Below are positions 1-10,610 of a stretch of 64,000 nucleotides of DNA, piece by piece. The stretch covers positions 62,001 to 126,000 of the forward strand of contig CALUHR010000003.1 in assembly GCA_944320495.1 (NCBI GenBank), given 5' to 3'. This DNA is from Candidatus Methanomethylophilaceae archaeon (GTDB taxonomy: Archaea; Thermoplasmatota; Thermoplasmata; Methanomassiliicoccales; Methanomethylophilaceae). Every line of letters begins with the position of its first letter. The first letter of the stretch is position 1. The notes beneath the pieces are model-generated. The model was not told the origin of the DNA, searched no databases, and worked only from the letters and a program-made list of their open reading frames with translations. The position numbers were made by a program, and so were the translations under genes.

Positions 1-165
1 GCGGTCGCCACCAGGATGCAGGCGGACCGCATCGTGAAGATCCCCGGAGCCGCCGGATCCTCGCTGGACCCCAGCTCCCACGGGGGGACGACCTGGAAGG
101 TCATAATCGACGCGACGATCCCGCCCGAGGCGGACCTGTCGCTTTACAAGAAGGCAACGCTCTGA
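1..165 (+). CDS. UbiD-family decarboxylase, C-terminal fragment
   Basis: Only the last 54 codons are present; the 5' part lies before the window. The reading frame opens at base 1 and ends with TGA. The visible tail contains ATRMQADRIVKIPG, GSSLDP and then WKVIIDATIPP, which matches the C-terminal pattern of UbiD-type decarboxylases (an R-x-Q-x-D-R strand, a G-S-S-L-D-P turn and a K-x-x-I-D-A-T strand). In archaea this family includes prenylated-FMN decarboxylases such as the anhydromevalonate phosphate decarboxylase of the modified mevalonate pathway, but the fragment cannot decide the substrate. No active-site residues are visible. Confidence 0.7.
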   Translation, partial: AVATRMQADRIVKIPGAAGSSLDPSSHGGTTWKVIIDATIPPEADLSLYKKATL

Positions 166-198
166 GCGCCTTCCGGGGGCCGTCTTCGGACGGCTCCC

Positions 199-480
199 TC
201 AAACCCAGATTCGGTCCTCGGCCTCTGTCGAGTCAGCGGAGGGCATCGCGACATTCTGCATCAGGAGCTGGCCCTTGTCGGTCAGCACGAGGACGTCGTC
301 GGCGTACTCCATGTAGCCTATCGTGATTATCGTGTGGACGCTCTTGGATGCGCGGTAGTCGCCCTCGACCCTGTCGCGCGACCATCCCGCGTACCTGCGG
401 ACATCCTTCTGGAGGGACGACACGTACCTCGGACGATCCATCCGCGGTTCGGCGTTCCTCCTGCGTAGAGTGAATCTCAT
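199..480 (-). CDS. small basic protein, possible winged-helix regulator
   Basis: A 93-aa product is read from the ATG at 480. An in-frame TTG lies further upstream but would sit on the TATA element, so the ATG is preferred. The product has a basic N-terminus (RFTLRRRN), a predicted helix (SLQKDVRRYAGWSRDRV) and a C-terminal VLVLTDKGQLLMQ segment that resembles the wing strand of archaeal winged-helix proteins. It is divergent from the giant adhesin gene at 673, so it could regulate that gene; this is inference from position only. I do not recognise the family with certainty. Confidence 0.5.
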   Translation of the reverse strand: MRFTLRRRNAEPRMDRPRYVSSLQKDVRRYAGWSRDRVEGDYRASKSVHTIITIGYMEYADDVLVLTDKGQLLMQNVAMPSADSTEAEDRIWV

Positions 481-500
481 TCCATCCCGTGTTACCCAGT

Positions 501-516
501 TTTTAATACTATAAAA
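501..516 (-). promoter_or_regulatory. TATA box of the small divergent gene
   Basis: The minus strand reads TTTTTTATAGTATTAAAA here, centred about 28 bases upstream of the ATG at 480. This is the archaeal spacing for a leaderless transcript. It is the most AT-rich patch in an otherwise GC-rich divergent region. Confidence 0.5.
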
Positions 517-672
517 AACCAAGGCATGGAGCTACACACCGCCTACAATGCTCGGTCTACGGAAACTAGAGTGTACTAAGCTAGAATGACCGAAGAACGA
601 TGCGTCCCCGGCTTTTACGCGTGATGCGACGGGCATCCGCACCGCGCTCGTCGCGGTGGGAGATGCGATAGA

Positions 673-3600
673 ATGCAGAAGAGCACAGCGGCGGTATGCC
701 TGGCGATGGTCATGCTCACCATGACCCTCGTCATGGGTGCCGCACCGCCGATGGAGGCTGAGCCGACGGAGTTCACGGACTACGAGCTCGACATATCGTC
801 GGTCACCAGCAACTACACCAAGAGGGAGATCGGCGGGATAGAGTACAACGTGATGGTCTCGGCGAGTCCGGGCGAATACACGAACAAGACGAACTTCTCG
901 TCCGATTACATGATCCTGAAGGTCAGCGAGGTCGATTGGAGCAGCTTCAACGGCACGGACATCGACGAGGTGGTCCTGACGACCTACGTGAAGAAGGTCG
1001 ACGACTACGCCTTCGCGAACACCTCGGACCTTCACACCTTCACAACGCACGGCAACGTCACCGCCACATACGCGGCGAAGTCCTTCGACGGGGACCAGAA
1101 TACCCTGAAGGTCTTCGACCTCAGGTCCCACGGCACCATAGACACCAGCGGGGACTTCTACAAGGAGTACAGGGGAGCCGTCATCATCGACGGCCCGAGC
1201 GACATACCGTCCGGATTCAACTACGGCAGGATAGTCGACGTCTCCGGCGTCACCAAGAACGAGCTCTACCACATCAGCCACAACCCGGACACCGGCAAGC
1301 TGAGGATCCAGTACGTCGGCCACGGGCTGCTGCAGTGCACCGACGACACCGGCAAGGTGACCATGCCCGACAGCACCGTCGAGTCCTACGGGAACATGCT
1401 GGAGTTCTCATACTCCGGCAAGCGCATGGACATCGGCTACGTCACGGCGAACATCGACTTCGGAGCCTTCGGCATCGGGACGAGGGGCATCCAGCTGAAG
1501 CAGTACGACAACGCCCTGCCCGTCCCCGAGGGATACAACATCGACGGCGGGTTCCGCGGATGGAGCATCAACGGCATAGACGTCGGGACCTCCCTGGACA
1601 TAGACGAGTACCAGAGGATCGTCGAATCGGGGGCTCAGACCCTGACGGCGGTGCCCATCATAGAGACGTACACCATCTCCTTCGACCTGTCCGGCCTCCC
1701 CTCCGGGGAGAGCGCGACACTGCAGCCCATGACCCTCACCGGCACCGGGACCTACCCGCAGCTGCAGAGCGAGCACTACCATGTGGTGAACTGGAGCGTC
1801 GACGGGACCATGCACGCCCCAGGCAGCGCTATCACCGACCTGAGGGACCACACCGCCGTCGCGGTGTGGGAGGTCAGGCCCGACTGCCACTACCAGGTCA
1901 GATACCTGAACGTGGATTCCTCGATCGCTGGCGACGAAGGCACCAAGCCCTACGGCACCGTGATGTCCATAGGCGACCTGATACCGAAGGGCGAGACGCA
2001 GACCCAGATGTTCGACGGATGGAGGGTCAACGGCCAGGGGGACATACTCAGGTCTGGTGACACGTTCACCGTCACCGGACCCACCGACCTGGTCCCCGCG
2101 CTGAGGGACCGCCAGACCTACAAGGTCACATACCTGGCGGACGGACAGCCCTTCTTCGAGGACACCGCGTACGAGGACCTCCAGTACACCGTCACCGACA
2201 GGTTCCCGGACAACGAGACCCGCAAGTTCATCGGATGGCTGGGTACGTTCTCCGACGACATGCTGAGCGCGGGGGACACCCTCGACATCGATTCCGACAT
2301 CACCCTGTCCGCCGCCTGGAGGGACAGGATCCAGTTCAAGGTCACATACACCGCCGACGACGGGGAGTTCCTGACCGGCACCGCCTACGACGGCTACCCG
2401 TACACCATCATGGAGGGGGTCCCCGAGAGGGAGGACAAGATCTTCGACGGATGGCAGACCCCCGACGGGGATGTAGTCTGGGCGGGAGAGACCATCGACG
2501 TGGGCGAGGCCACGGAGCTGAAGGCGACCTGGAGGGACAGGACCCCCTACGATGTCGTCTATGTGACGGAGGACGGGGAGGTCTGCAGGGAGACCGCCTA
2601 CGAGGGCATCCCGTATCCGGTGACCCAGACGGTACCGGAGAAGGAGGACGGTATCTTCGTCGCATGGTAGGATGCCGACGGCAACCAGCACACGGCCGGG
2701 GAGATGATCGACATCGCCGGCGACTGCCAGATGACCGCCGTTTGGCGCGAGAGGACCGAGTTCACCGTGACCTTCATGGCCGAGGGCTCCGAGTTCACAA
2801 AGGCCACGGCCTATGAGGGACTGGACTTCACCATCGATGCGGGCATCCCCACCGGGGAGGGCATCTTCACTTACTGGCTCATGGACGGATCGGAGGAGCA
2901 CCTCAACGACGGCAGCATCCTAAGGCTCGACGGGGACACCGTCCTCACCGCGCAGTGGAGGGACAGGACCGAGTACAAGGTGACCTATGTGGCCGACGGC
3001 GTCATCGTCGACGTCGACACCGCATACGAGCAATTGGACTACGAGATCGGCTCCATCATACCGACAGCCGAGGACAGGATCTTCACCCACTGGCACATCG
3101 AAGGCGAGGAGGAGCAGCTGGACTCCGGGGACAGCATCTCTGTCAACGGAGACATCAGACTCATCGCCGAATGGAGGGACAGGGAGAGGTACGCAGTCAC
3201 CTTCGTGGCCGACGGCGAGACCATACACACGGCCACCGCCTACGAACAGATCCCCTTCGAGATTCCCGAACTGGACATCCAGAAGGATGGCATGGTCTTC
3301 GACGGCTGGAGCTGCGGAGACGCGAACTACCACACCGACGACGAGATAGACGTCACCGGACCCGTGACGCTCACCGCCGAATGGCGCGAGATCGTCAAGC
3401 ACACCGTCATAATCGTCGATTCCGAGGGCGAGGAGCACCGCTACACCGTCGAGGAGGGTCAGAGCCTCACCATCGACCTCGATGAGCCCACAGACCCTGA
3501 CAGGGTGTTCCTCGGCTGGAAGGTCGAGGGGTCCGACACCCTGTACCGCAACGGTGACCAGGTCCCCGTGAGCGGGGACATGATCCTCAGCGAGGAGTGG

Positions 3601-6600
3601 AGGGACCGCTACACCTTCGACGTCACCTACGTGACTGCTGACGGCACCTTCCGCGAGGACACCGCCCGCGAGGGGTACGAGTACGCCATCATTCAGGATG
3701 TCCCGGTCAACGGGGACCACATCTTCGACGGATGGACCGCGGACGGACTCGGATCCGCGCTGTTCGGCGGAGAGAAGGTTGAGCTCGACGGCGACACGAC
3801 CTTCACGGCTCAGTGGAGGGAGCGCGAATCCTACGACGTCACCTACGTGACCTCCGACGGCACCTTCCGCGAGGATACGGCAGTCGAAGGCATGCCCTAC
3901 GAGATCATCGACGACATCCCGACCTCCGAGGATTCCGTCTTCGTCGGCTGGGAGATCGACGGAAGCGACGGCACGCTCGTCGGAGGAGATTCCGTCACCA
4001 TAGACTGCGACACCGTCCTCACCGCGCAGTGGAGGGACAGGTACCAGTATGGTGTCGTCTACGTCACGGATGACGGCGAGATCCTCAGGGAGACGGTCTA
4101 CGAGGGAATCCCCTACATCGTCGCCGACACCGTCCCGGAGAGGGAGGACGGGATCTTCGTCGCCTGGAGCGACGATGACAGGAACCAGCACACAGCAGGC
4201 GATTCCATCATCGTCGACGGCGAGTGCCAGCTCACCGCAGTATGGCGCGACAGGGCCGAGTACTCCGTGACCTTCAAGGCCGGCGATTCGGAATTCCTCG
4301 TGACCACCGCCTACGAGGGGCTGGACTTCACCATCGACGCCGGCATCCCCACGGGAGAGGGCATCTTCACCTACTGGCTCATGGAGGGCTCCGACGAGCA
4401 GCTCGAGGACGGCGACGTCCTGAGGCTCGACAGGGACGTCGTGCTCACCGCCCAGTGGAGGGAGCGCCAGACCTTCGACGTCGTCTACGTCTCCGACGGG
4501 GAGGAGCTCCTCAGAGAGACCGCCTACGAGGGGATTCCATACAAGATCGCAGACACCACCCCCGAATCCGAGAGCGGCATCTTCGTCGCCTGGCAGGATG
4601 CCGACGGCGACCAGCACACCGCGGGAGACTCCATGGACGTCTCCGCCGAGTGCACCCTGACCGCCGTATGGCGCGAGAGGTCGGAGTACACCGTCACCTT
4701 CGTCTCCGACAGAGAGACCGTAAGCACGGACACCGCCATCGAGGGCGTGCCCTACGAGATCCCCGAACTCGATCTCGAGAAGGACGGCATGGTGTTCGTC
4801 TCCTGGAGCTACGATGACCAGAACTACTCCGCCGGAGACGAGATCGACGTCTCTGGCCCTATCACCCTGACCGCCGTGTGGCGCGAGATCGCCGAGCACA
4901 CGGTCGTGTTCGTCGATACCGAGGGCAACGAGCACTATGTCACCGTCGAGGACGGCGAGAGCCTGACCATCGACATCGAGGAGCCCTCGGATTCCGACAG
5001 GATCTTCCTCGGCTGGAGCGTGAACGGCTCCGACGAGCTTGTACACGCGGGAGACGAGATCACCGTCGACGGGGACCTGACCCTGAACGAAGTGTGGAGG
5101 GACCGTTACACGTTCACCGTCACCTACATGATGGAGGATGGCACCTTCCTCGAGGATACAGCGGTCGAAGGTATCCCCTACACGATCGTCGACGACATCC
5201 CGGTCTCTGAGACTTGCATCTTCGACGGGTGGATGATGGACGGACGTGATTCCGCCCTCTCCGGAGGGGAGGAACTCGTCCTCGACGACGACACCACCTT
5301 CACGGCGCAGTGGAGGGAGCGCGAGACCTACGACGTGGTCTACATGTCCGAAGGCTCGGAGTTCCACAGGGACACCGCGTACGAGGGCATCCCCTACACG
5401 ATCGCAGACGATGTTCCGATCTCCGAGACCGCGACCTTCGCCGGCTGGGCCGCCGACGCATACGGCGTCCTCCGCGCCGGCGATGAGATCACGGTGGACG
5501 GGGACACTGTCCTCACCGCCGAATGGACACCTCTGATGGGATTCACCGTCATCTACATGTCGGACGGCGAGACGGTCGCCGTGGACAGCGCCTTCGAGGG
5601 AGTCCCCTATCAGATCATCGAGCTACAGCCCGAGAACGGTGAGCGCATCTTCGTCGGATGGGCGCTCGGGGAGCAGGTCCTCGCATACGGAGACAGCATC
5701 GACGTCACTGAGAACCTCGTCCTCGACGCCGTCTGGAGGGAAAGGGAGACCTACACCCTGACCTTCGTGTCCGAAGGTGCGGAGTTCATGACCACTCAGG
5801 CCGTGGAGGGCATCCTCTTCACGATCGGTGCGGAGATCCCCGAGAACGGCGACATGGTCTTCGACGGATGGATCGTCGACGGGACAGACGTCATCCTCCG
5901 CGAGAGGGACGGCTTCATCCCCGAGGGAGATACCGTGCTGACGGCGAAGTGGAGGGACTCGTCATGCTTCACGGTCACCTACGTGACCGATGACGGCACC
6001 GTCCTGACGGACACCGCCAGGGAGGGCGAGCCCTACACTGTGGAGCACTGGAACCCCGCCGATTCGGACATGATCTTCACCGGCTGGAGGGTCGGCGGAG
6101 AGGGCGAGATCCTCAACGCTGGCGACACCATCGATGTGACCGGCGATATCACCCTCGTGGCCTCCTGGCGCGAGAGGGGAGACATCTCAGTCACCTACGT
6201 CGTCGACGGAGACACGTACATGGTCGGCACCGCCACAGAGGGCGTGCCGTACCAGATCGAGGATTGGGTTCCCTCGGACATCAATGGTATCTTCGTCGGA
6301 TGGTCATTGGCCGGTTCCGATGTCACGCTCGTCCACGGGGACAGCATGACTCTCGCCGAGGACGCCGTACTCGAGGCGGTCTGGAGGGAGAGGCTGCAGT
6401 ACGATGTCACCTTCGCGGTCGACGGGGAGACGTTCCTCACAGGAGTAGCCACCGAGGGGCTCCCGTTCGAGATCCCCGAGGGCGTTCCCGAGAGGCAGGA
6501 CGCCGTCTTCGACGGCTGGATGCTCGGAGAGCAGAGGCTGTACGCCGGCGATTCCGTCGTCCTGACAGGGGACACCGTCCTGGAGGCATCCTGGCGCGAC

Positions 6601-7578
6601 AGGATAGAGTACACCGTGACCTACGTCTCCGGCGACGAGGAGATCCTCGTCGGCACCGCCTACGAGGGGCTCCCGTACACTATCGATTCGACGATCCCCA
6701 CGGACGGGACGATGCTGTTCACCGGATGGTCCCTCGACGGCGACGTCCTCGAGAGAGGGGACGTCATCACCGTCGAAGGCGACATCACCCTCACCGCGAA
6801 CTGGAGGGCGAAGGAGACGTTCACCCTCACGTACGTGGTGGACGGCAGCGTCATCGGCTCTGTTCTGACGGTGCTCGAAGCCACGTCGGTGACCGTGGAC
6901 ATGAGTGTGTCTTCGCCGTGGGCGGAGTTCCTCGGATGGAGCGACGGCCACGACCTGTACCCCGTAGGCTCGCAGTACGTGGTCACCGCCGACACCGTCC
7001 TCCACGCGATGTGGGGCGAGAAGACCCCGTCGTGCCCGGAGGATCCTGACGACGGAGATGATCCGAAGGAGCCGGAGACCCCCGGAGAGGACGAGACCCC
7101 CGATGAGGAGGAACCCGACACCGATGACAGGGAGCCAGAGACTCCCAGCACGGACGACGACAGTAACGATCCTGCCGTCGATGATGGGGACCACTCCCAC
7201 ACCGGAACGACCGGCGGAAGCACCGGAGGCTCCGGAAGCACCGGCGACTGTCCCTCCGACAGGCCCTCGACCGGACCGGAGACGCCTTCGGACGATGATT
7301 CCGAGAGACCCTCCGATGAGCCTTCCGACGAGCCCTCCGGCGACGATCCCGTCCCGGAGGACCCGGACGACGGCACCGACGAGACGCCTGACGACACGGA
7401 CGACACCCAGGGACCGAGCGATCAGGACCCCGAGGACGACGGAGGAAACGTCTCCGACATCACCCAGACGACCACCGATAACAGCGACGAGGGCGGCATA
7501 GCCGTCCCGGCCGCCATTGCGGCGGCCGTCGCCGCCGTCGTGGTCTGCATGCTGCTGGTCGTCGCCAGGCGTAGCTGA
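673..7578 (+). CDS. giant cell-surface adhesin-like protein with InlB/Flg_new-type repeats, in-frame TAG
   Basis: The frame spans 2,301 codons if the TAG at 2668 is read through. The ATG at 673 follows a GGGAG ribosome site and begins a signal peptide (hydrophobic residues 6-25). Residues ~30-330 contain short LRR_5/BspA-like stretches (VKKVDDYAFANTSDLHTF). From about residue 330 to 2113 there are about 24 repeats of ~67 aa with the pattern Y-x-V-T-Y-V ... T-A-x-E-G-x-P-Y-x-I ... I-F-x-G-W ... G-D-x-x-x-V ... L-T-A-x-W, the Listeria-Bacteroides (Flg_new, InlB B-repeat) signature. A D/E/P-rich stalk (~2114-2270) and a C-terminal membrane helix ending in ARRS follow, so it is probably anchored outward in the cytoplasmic membrane or S-layer. 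If TAG is not read, the product is a 665-aa secreted truncation without anchor. An internal ATG at 2704 is probably not a real start. Confidence 0.88.
2530..5523 (+). repeat. tandem duplication of a seven-repeat block inside the adhesin
   Basis: Repeats 4-10 (2530-4029, exactly 500 codons) are matched in order by repeats 11-17 (4030-5523, 498 codons). Distinctive variants recur at the same place in both copies: the GIFVAW..QHTAG repeat, the LDFTIDAGIPTGEGIFTYWL repeat, the IPELD..KDGMVF repeat, the atypical H-T-V-x-x-V-D-x-E-G repeat and the TFTAQWRERE repeat. This indicates expansion by unequal recombination of a ~1.5-kb unit. Confidence 0.85.
2668..2670 (+). other. in-frame amber (TAG) codon, candidate pyrrolysine or nonsense mutation
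   Basis: The frame reads GTC GCA TGG TAG GAT GCC GAC GGC and continues through more repeats to 7578. At the equivalent position other repeats have S (AGC at 4168) or Q (CAG at 4594), so TAG is one transition from CAG. The genes whose ends I checked in this window stop with TGA or TAA; none uses TAG. Pyrrolysine insertion at UAG is known in methylotrophic methanogens, but outside methylamine methyltransferases its functional use is rare. Confidence 0.85.
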
Positions 7579-7602
7579 AATATAGGCCAGAGACCTAGAG
7601 TC

Positions 7603-9549
7603 ATGGGAGTGAACATGGGCGCGATACGTCTCGGAAAGAACCACCTCAGATGGTGCCGCAAGTGCAACCTGCCGATACTGGAAACCAAGGAGTGTCCGGT
7701 CTGCGGATCGGCCACCGAGGAGATCGTGCTCACGCCGTCCGGCGACGCCAGGCCGGCGTTCCCCCATGACGTAAACATGATAAGGGGCCTGCTGGACAGG
7801 GACTACGGCGAGGGTGCAGGGAGGGCCGTCCTCCCGGAGAACCACGTCGTGATCCTCAGCAAGGCCCCGGCCCTGGACCGCATGGACGAGGTCGTGGTGG
7901 ACGGCGACATAGTCGCCACCGTCCGCTACGACATGGGCTCCGGATGGAAGGCCATCCTCAGGCTCCAGGGCGCCTACCGCCTCGGGAAGGCGGCCACCAA
8001 GGGATGGGTCATCTGCGACCCCGGCGCGGTGAAGTTCGTACAGGAGAGCAAGAACCTCATGGCCCCCGGCGTGGTCGACGCCGACCCTGACATAAAAGAG
8101 GGCGACGAGGTCCTCGTCATGACCGCCGACAGGACCGTCGTGTCCACCGGCATGGCCAGGATGGACGGGCCCACGATGGTGAAGGAGGACCACGGCGTCG
8201 CCGTCAAGACCAGGTGGTACAAACCCGAGGAGTTCAGACCCTCGGACGTGGAGCACTCCTGGGACGATGTCGTGGAGGCCAACCGCGCGGTGATGCAGAA
8301 GCGCATCGACGAGGCCGTCGGCTTCATCAGGAACACCATCGCCAAGAACGACCTGCCCGCCATCGTGTCGTTCTCCGGAGGGAAGGACAGCCTGTCCACG
8401 CTCCTGCTTACGATCGACGCGGGACTCGATCTCCCCGTACTGTTCGTGGACACCGGGCTGGAGATGAACGAGACCGTCCAGCACGTCCACGACGTGTGCG
8501 AGAGGCACCACCTCAAGCTGATCGAGGAGAAGGCCCCCGCCGACGCGTTCTTCGGCAACCTGGTGTACTTCGGCCCGCCCGCGAAGGATTACAGGTGGTG
8601 CTGCAAGACCAACAAGCTCGGCCCCACCGTCGGGGCGATCACCAAGAACTTCCCGGACGGGGTGCTCTCGTTCATCGGCCAGAGGAAGTACGAGTCCGAG
8701 GCCAGGAACGCCAAGCCGCGTGTGTGGAGGAACCCCTGGACCCCGGGTCAGCTCGGAGCGTCCCCGATCCAGAACTGGTGCGCCATGCACGTTTGGCTGT
8801 ACATCTTCATGCGCGGGGAGCCGTTCAACGTGTGGTACGCCCGCGGGCTGGACCGCATAGGATGCTTCATGTGCCCCGCGTCGGACCTGGCGGAGTTCGA
8901 CCTGATAGCAGGGCAGAGCGACCGCTGGGCCCAGTGGGACGGGTACCTCGACAAGTACATGGAGGACCGCGGGCTCCCGCCGGAGTGGAAGGAGTTCGGC
9001 CTCTGGAGATGGAAGGATGCGCCGAAGTCCATCAGGGAGGAGGTCAGCAGGGTCACCGGCAAGGGCGTCTCGGAGCTCACGAAGCAGACCAAGACGCCGG
9101 AGACCGGACCCCTCACGATCAGGGTGCAGGACGGCTACAGCCCCTGCACCATGGGATACAGCATCGAGGCGGCCCTGTCCAGGCCGATAGACCTCGAGAA
9201 GGTGAAGCCCTTCTGCCACGCGCTGGCGTGGCAGGTGGACATGGACCCCGACGGCGAGTACATCACCGCCGGGTTCATGACGATCTACCGCGAGGGCTCG
9301 ATCATATCGAAGGCGAACGTGGAGAACGACGCCAGGACGAACATAGACCACGCGTTCCAGTGCATCGTCCGCGCCGAGCAGTGCGTCGGCTGCGGGCTCT
9401 GCGCCGCGAGGTGCGACCCCAAGGCGCTGTACATGGAGGACGGCAAGGTCAAGATCCACGAGGACGACTGCATCTTCTGCAGGGACTGCTTCGGACCCTG
9501 CCCGTCCGTGGACTTCGTGAGGGACAACAAGGAGGGATTCGAACAGTGA
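7603..9549 (+). CDS. PAPS-reductase-like PP-loop protein with N-terminal zinc/PUA-like region and C-terminal 2[4Fe-4S] ferredoxin
   Basis: The 648-aa product starts with a zinc-ribbon-like CRKCNLP...CPVCG, followed by a PUA-like region (VVVDGDIVATVRYD ... GVVDADPDIKEGDEVLV, ~90-175). The PP-loop SFSGGKDSLST (~262-272) defines the adenylate-binding PAPS reductase/ATP sulfurylase fold. Cysteines in WCCKTNK, NWCAMHVW and GCFMCPAS, then a bacterial-type ferredoxin (CVGCGLCAARCDP, CIFCRDCFGPCP) complete it. This is the archaeal PAPS-reductase-family architecture; whether it reduces sulfate intermediates or makes thiolated products is not decided by sequence. It overlaps cysE by GTGA, suggesting a role in sulfur or cysteine metabolism. 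A TATA-like AAATATA about 24 bases upstream supports the leaderless ATG at 7603; a second ATG at 7615 is possible. Confidence 0.85.
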   Translation: MGVNMGAIRLGKNHLRWCRKCNLPILETKECPVCGSATEEIVLTPSGDARPAFPHDVNMIRGLLDRDYGEGAGRAVLPENHVVILSKAPALDRMDEVVVDGDIVATVRYDMGSGWKAILRLQGAYRLGKAATKGWVICDPGAVKFVQESKNLMAPGVVDADPDIKEGDEVLVMTADRTVVSTGMARMDGPTMVKEDHGVAVKTRWYKPEEFRPSDVEHSWDDVVEANRAVMQKRIDEAVGFIRNTIAKNDLPAIVSFSGGKDSLSTLLLTIDAGLDLPVLFVDTGLEMNETVQHVHDVCERHHLKLIEEKAPADAFFGNLVYFGPPAKDYRWCCKTNKLGPTVGAITKNFPDGVLSFIGQRKYESEARNAKPRVWRNPWTPGQLGASPIQNWCAMHVWLYIFMRGEPFNVWYARGLDRIGCFMCPASDLAEFDLIAGQSDRWAQWDGYLDKYMEDRGLPPEWKEFGLWRWKDAPKSIREEVSRVTGKGVSELTKQTKTPETGPLTIRVQDGYSPCTMGYSIEAALSRPIDLEKVKPFCHALAWQVDMDPDGEYITAGFMTIYREGSIISKANVENDARTNIDHAFQCIVRAEQCVGCGLCAARCDPKALYMEDGKVKIHEDDCIFCRDCFGPCPSVDFVRDNKEGFEQ

Positions 9550-10217
9550 CGATCGACTACGAGATAGACCCGGACGACCTGGCGGTCGCCATGGAGGAGG
9601 ACCCCGCCATCGTCAACGAGGAGGACGCCAGTAGGTTCCACACCGGACTGCAGGCCGTCAGCATGTACAGGCTGAGCCACAGGCTCTGGATGGAGGGAAG
9701 GAAGATGGAGGCCCGCGAGGTGAACTTCGTGGCGCACCAGCTCACCGGATGCGACATACACCCGGGGGCGACCATCGGCAAGAGGTTCTTCATCGACCAT
9801 GCGACCGGCGTGGTGATCGGGGAGACCGCGATAATCGGCGACAACGTGTCCCTGTATCAGGGCGTCACCCTCGGAGGTGTCTCGACCAACAAGGGCAAGA
9901 GGCACCCGACCGTGGGGAACCACGTGGTCGTGGGATGCAACGCATCCGTGCTCGGGGACATCACCATCGGGAACAACGTGCGCATCGGCGCCGGTTCCGT
10001 GGTGCTGAAGGACGTTCCGGACGACTGCACCGTCGTCGGCGTTCCCGGCAGGATCGTCAGGAAGGCCGGCCTGAAGACTGACGACTGCGACAGCGACCTG
10101 AGGCACAACGACCTGCCCGACCCGATCAGGGACAAGATGTCCTCCATGGAGGGTGAGATCGCCGCCCTGAGGGCGGAGGTCGCAGCGCTGCAGAGGTTGC
10201 TGAAGGAAAAGGAATGA
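9546..10217 (+). CDS. cysE: serine O-acetyltransferase
   Basis: The 223-aa product transfers acetyl from acetyl-CoA to L-serine, the first committed step of O-acetylserine-dependent cysteine synthesis. The GTG start overlaps the upstream stop (GTGA), so translation is coupled. The left-handed beta-helix hexapeptide repeats run from ~73 to 180 (IHPGATIGKRFFIDHATGVVIG, LYQGVTLGG, GKRHPTVG, VVVGCNASVLGDITIG, IGAGSVVL), with the catalytic DH of FIDHATG and the H of KRHP. The C-terminus is a helical extension (EIAALRAEVAALQRLL), unusual compared with the short tail of bacterial CysE, and may oligomerise. With cysS at 22397 it suggests a bacterial-style cysteine route, whereas many methanogens form Cys on tRNA. 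Confidence 0.9.
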   Translation: MTIDYEIDPDDLAVAMEEDPAIVNEEDASRFHTGLQAVSMYRLSHRLWMEGRKMEAREVNFVAHQLTGCDIHPGATIGKRFFIDHATGVVIGETAIIGDNVSLYQGVTLGGVSTNKGKRHPTVGNHVVVGCNASVLGDITIGNNVRIGAGSVVLKDVPDDCTVVGVPGRIVRKAGLKTDDCDSDLRHNDLPDPIRDKMSSMEGEIAALRAEVAALQRLLKEKE

Positions 10218-10222
10218 GAACG

Positions 10223-10245
10223 CCGGCGGGTCGTATCCCCGCCGG
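10223..10245 (+). terminator. hairpin after cysE
   Basis: CCGGCGGG-tcgtat-CCCCGCCGG forms an 8-bp GC stem directly after the cysE stop. No T-run follows immediately. It probably marks the 3' end of the two-gene operon. Confidence 0.5.
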
Positions 10246-10291
10246 ATCATCCCGCATCTGCGATACGGGTCCGAAACGATTTTCAGATTCT

Positions 10292-10315
10292 GGGCCGCCC
10301 CTCCCGGGACGGCCC
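10292..10315 (-). terminator. hairpin between convergent transcripts
   Basis: GGGCCG ... CGGCCC with an inner CCC/GGG pairing lies between the convergent cysE and winged-helix genes. Read on the minus strand it follows the end of the winged-helix gene at 10335. Confidence 0.45.
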
Positions 10316-10334
10316 GAAGTTGGTTTGCAAGAGC

Positions 10335-10610
10335 TCAGCTCTCGACGTTCATGGCCTTACCGACCTCGATGAGCGCATCGACCGTGCGCCTGCCGGAGTC
10401 GGTGAGGTAGAAGCGGCGCATCATCCTGTCATCCACGCCCTCGGCGCGGATGAGGCCACCCTCGGCCAGGGTGTCCAGCTTCCCGGGCATGCCCTGGGCG
10501 TGGGAGACCTCGCGGTAGATGTCCGTCTTCATGCATCCCTCGTTCTTGGCGATGTACAGGAGGATCGAGATCATGTGCCTCTCCTCCAGCATGCGAAGCT
10601 CGTTCATCAT
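10335..10610 (-). CDS. small winged-helix transcriptional regulator
   Basis: The 91-aa product has the layout of archaeal single-domain winged-helix regulators: helix (LEERHMISILLYIAKNEG), recognition region (MKTDIYREVSHAQGMPGKLDTLAEGGLIRAEG) and wing/C-terminal helix (RRFYLTDSGRRTVDALIEVGKAM). Its ATG overlaps the stop of the upstream surface-protein gene by ATGA, so the two are translated from one mRNA. It could sense or autoregulate production of that surface protein; that is inferred from coupling only. Confidence 0.75.
   Translation of the reverse strand: MMNELRMLEERHMISILLYIAKNEGCMKTDIYREVSHAQGMPGKLDTLAEGGLIRAEGVDDRMMRRFYLTDSGRRTVDALIEVGKAMNVES

Noticed and set aside
2704..7578. Adhesin downstream part as an independent gene from ATG 2704
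   Set aside because: It starts in mid-repeat, has no signal peptide or ribosome site, and is in the same frame as the upstream part; a single gene with one TAG explains both.
1408..9459. Long minus-strand open frames opposite the adhesin and PAPS-reductase-like genes (1408-2901, 2920-5367, 6304-9459)
   Set aside because: They are antisense shadows kept open by GC-rich codon use; composition is V/G/D-rich without domains, and the plus-strand genes have clear family features.
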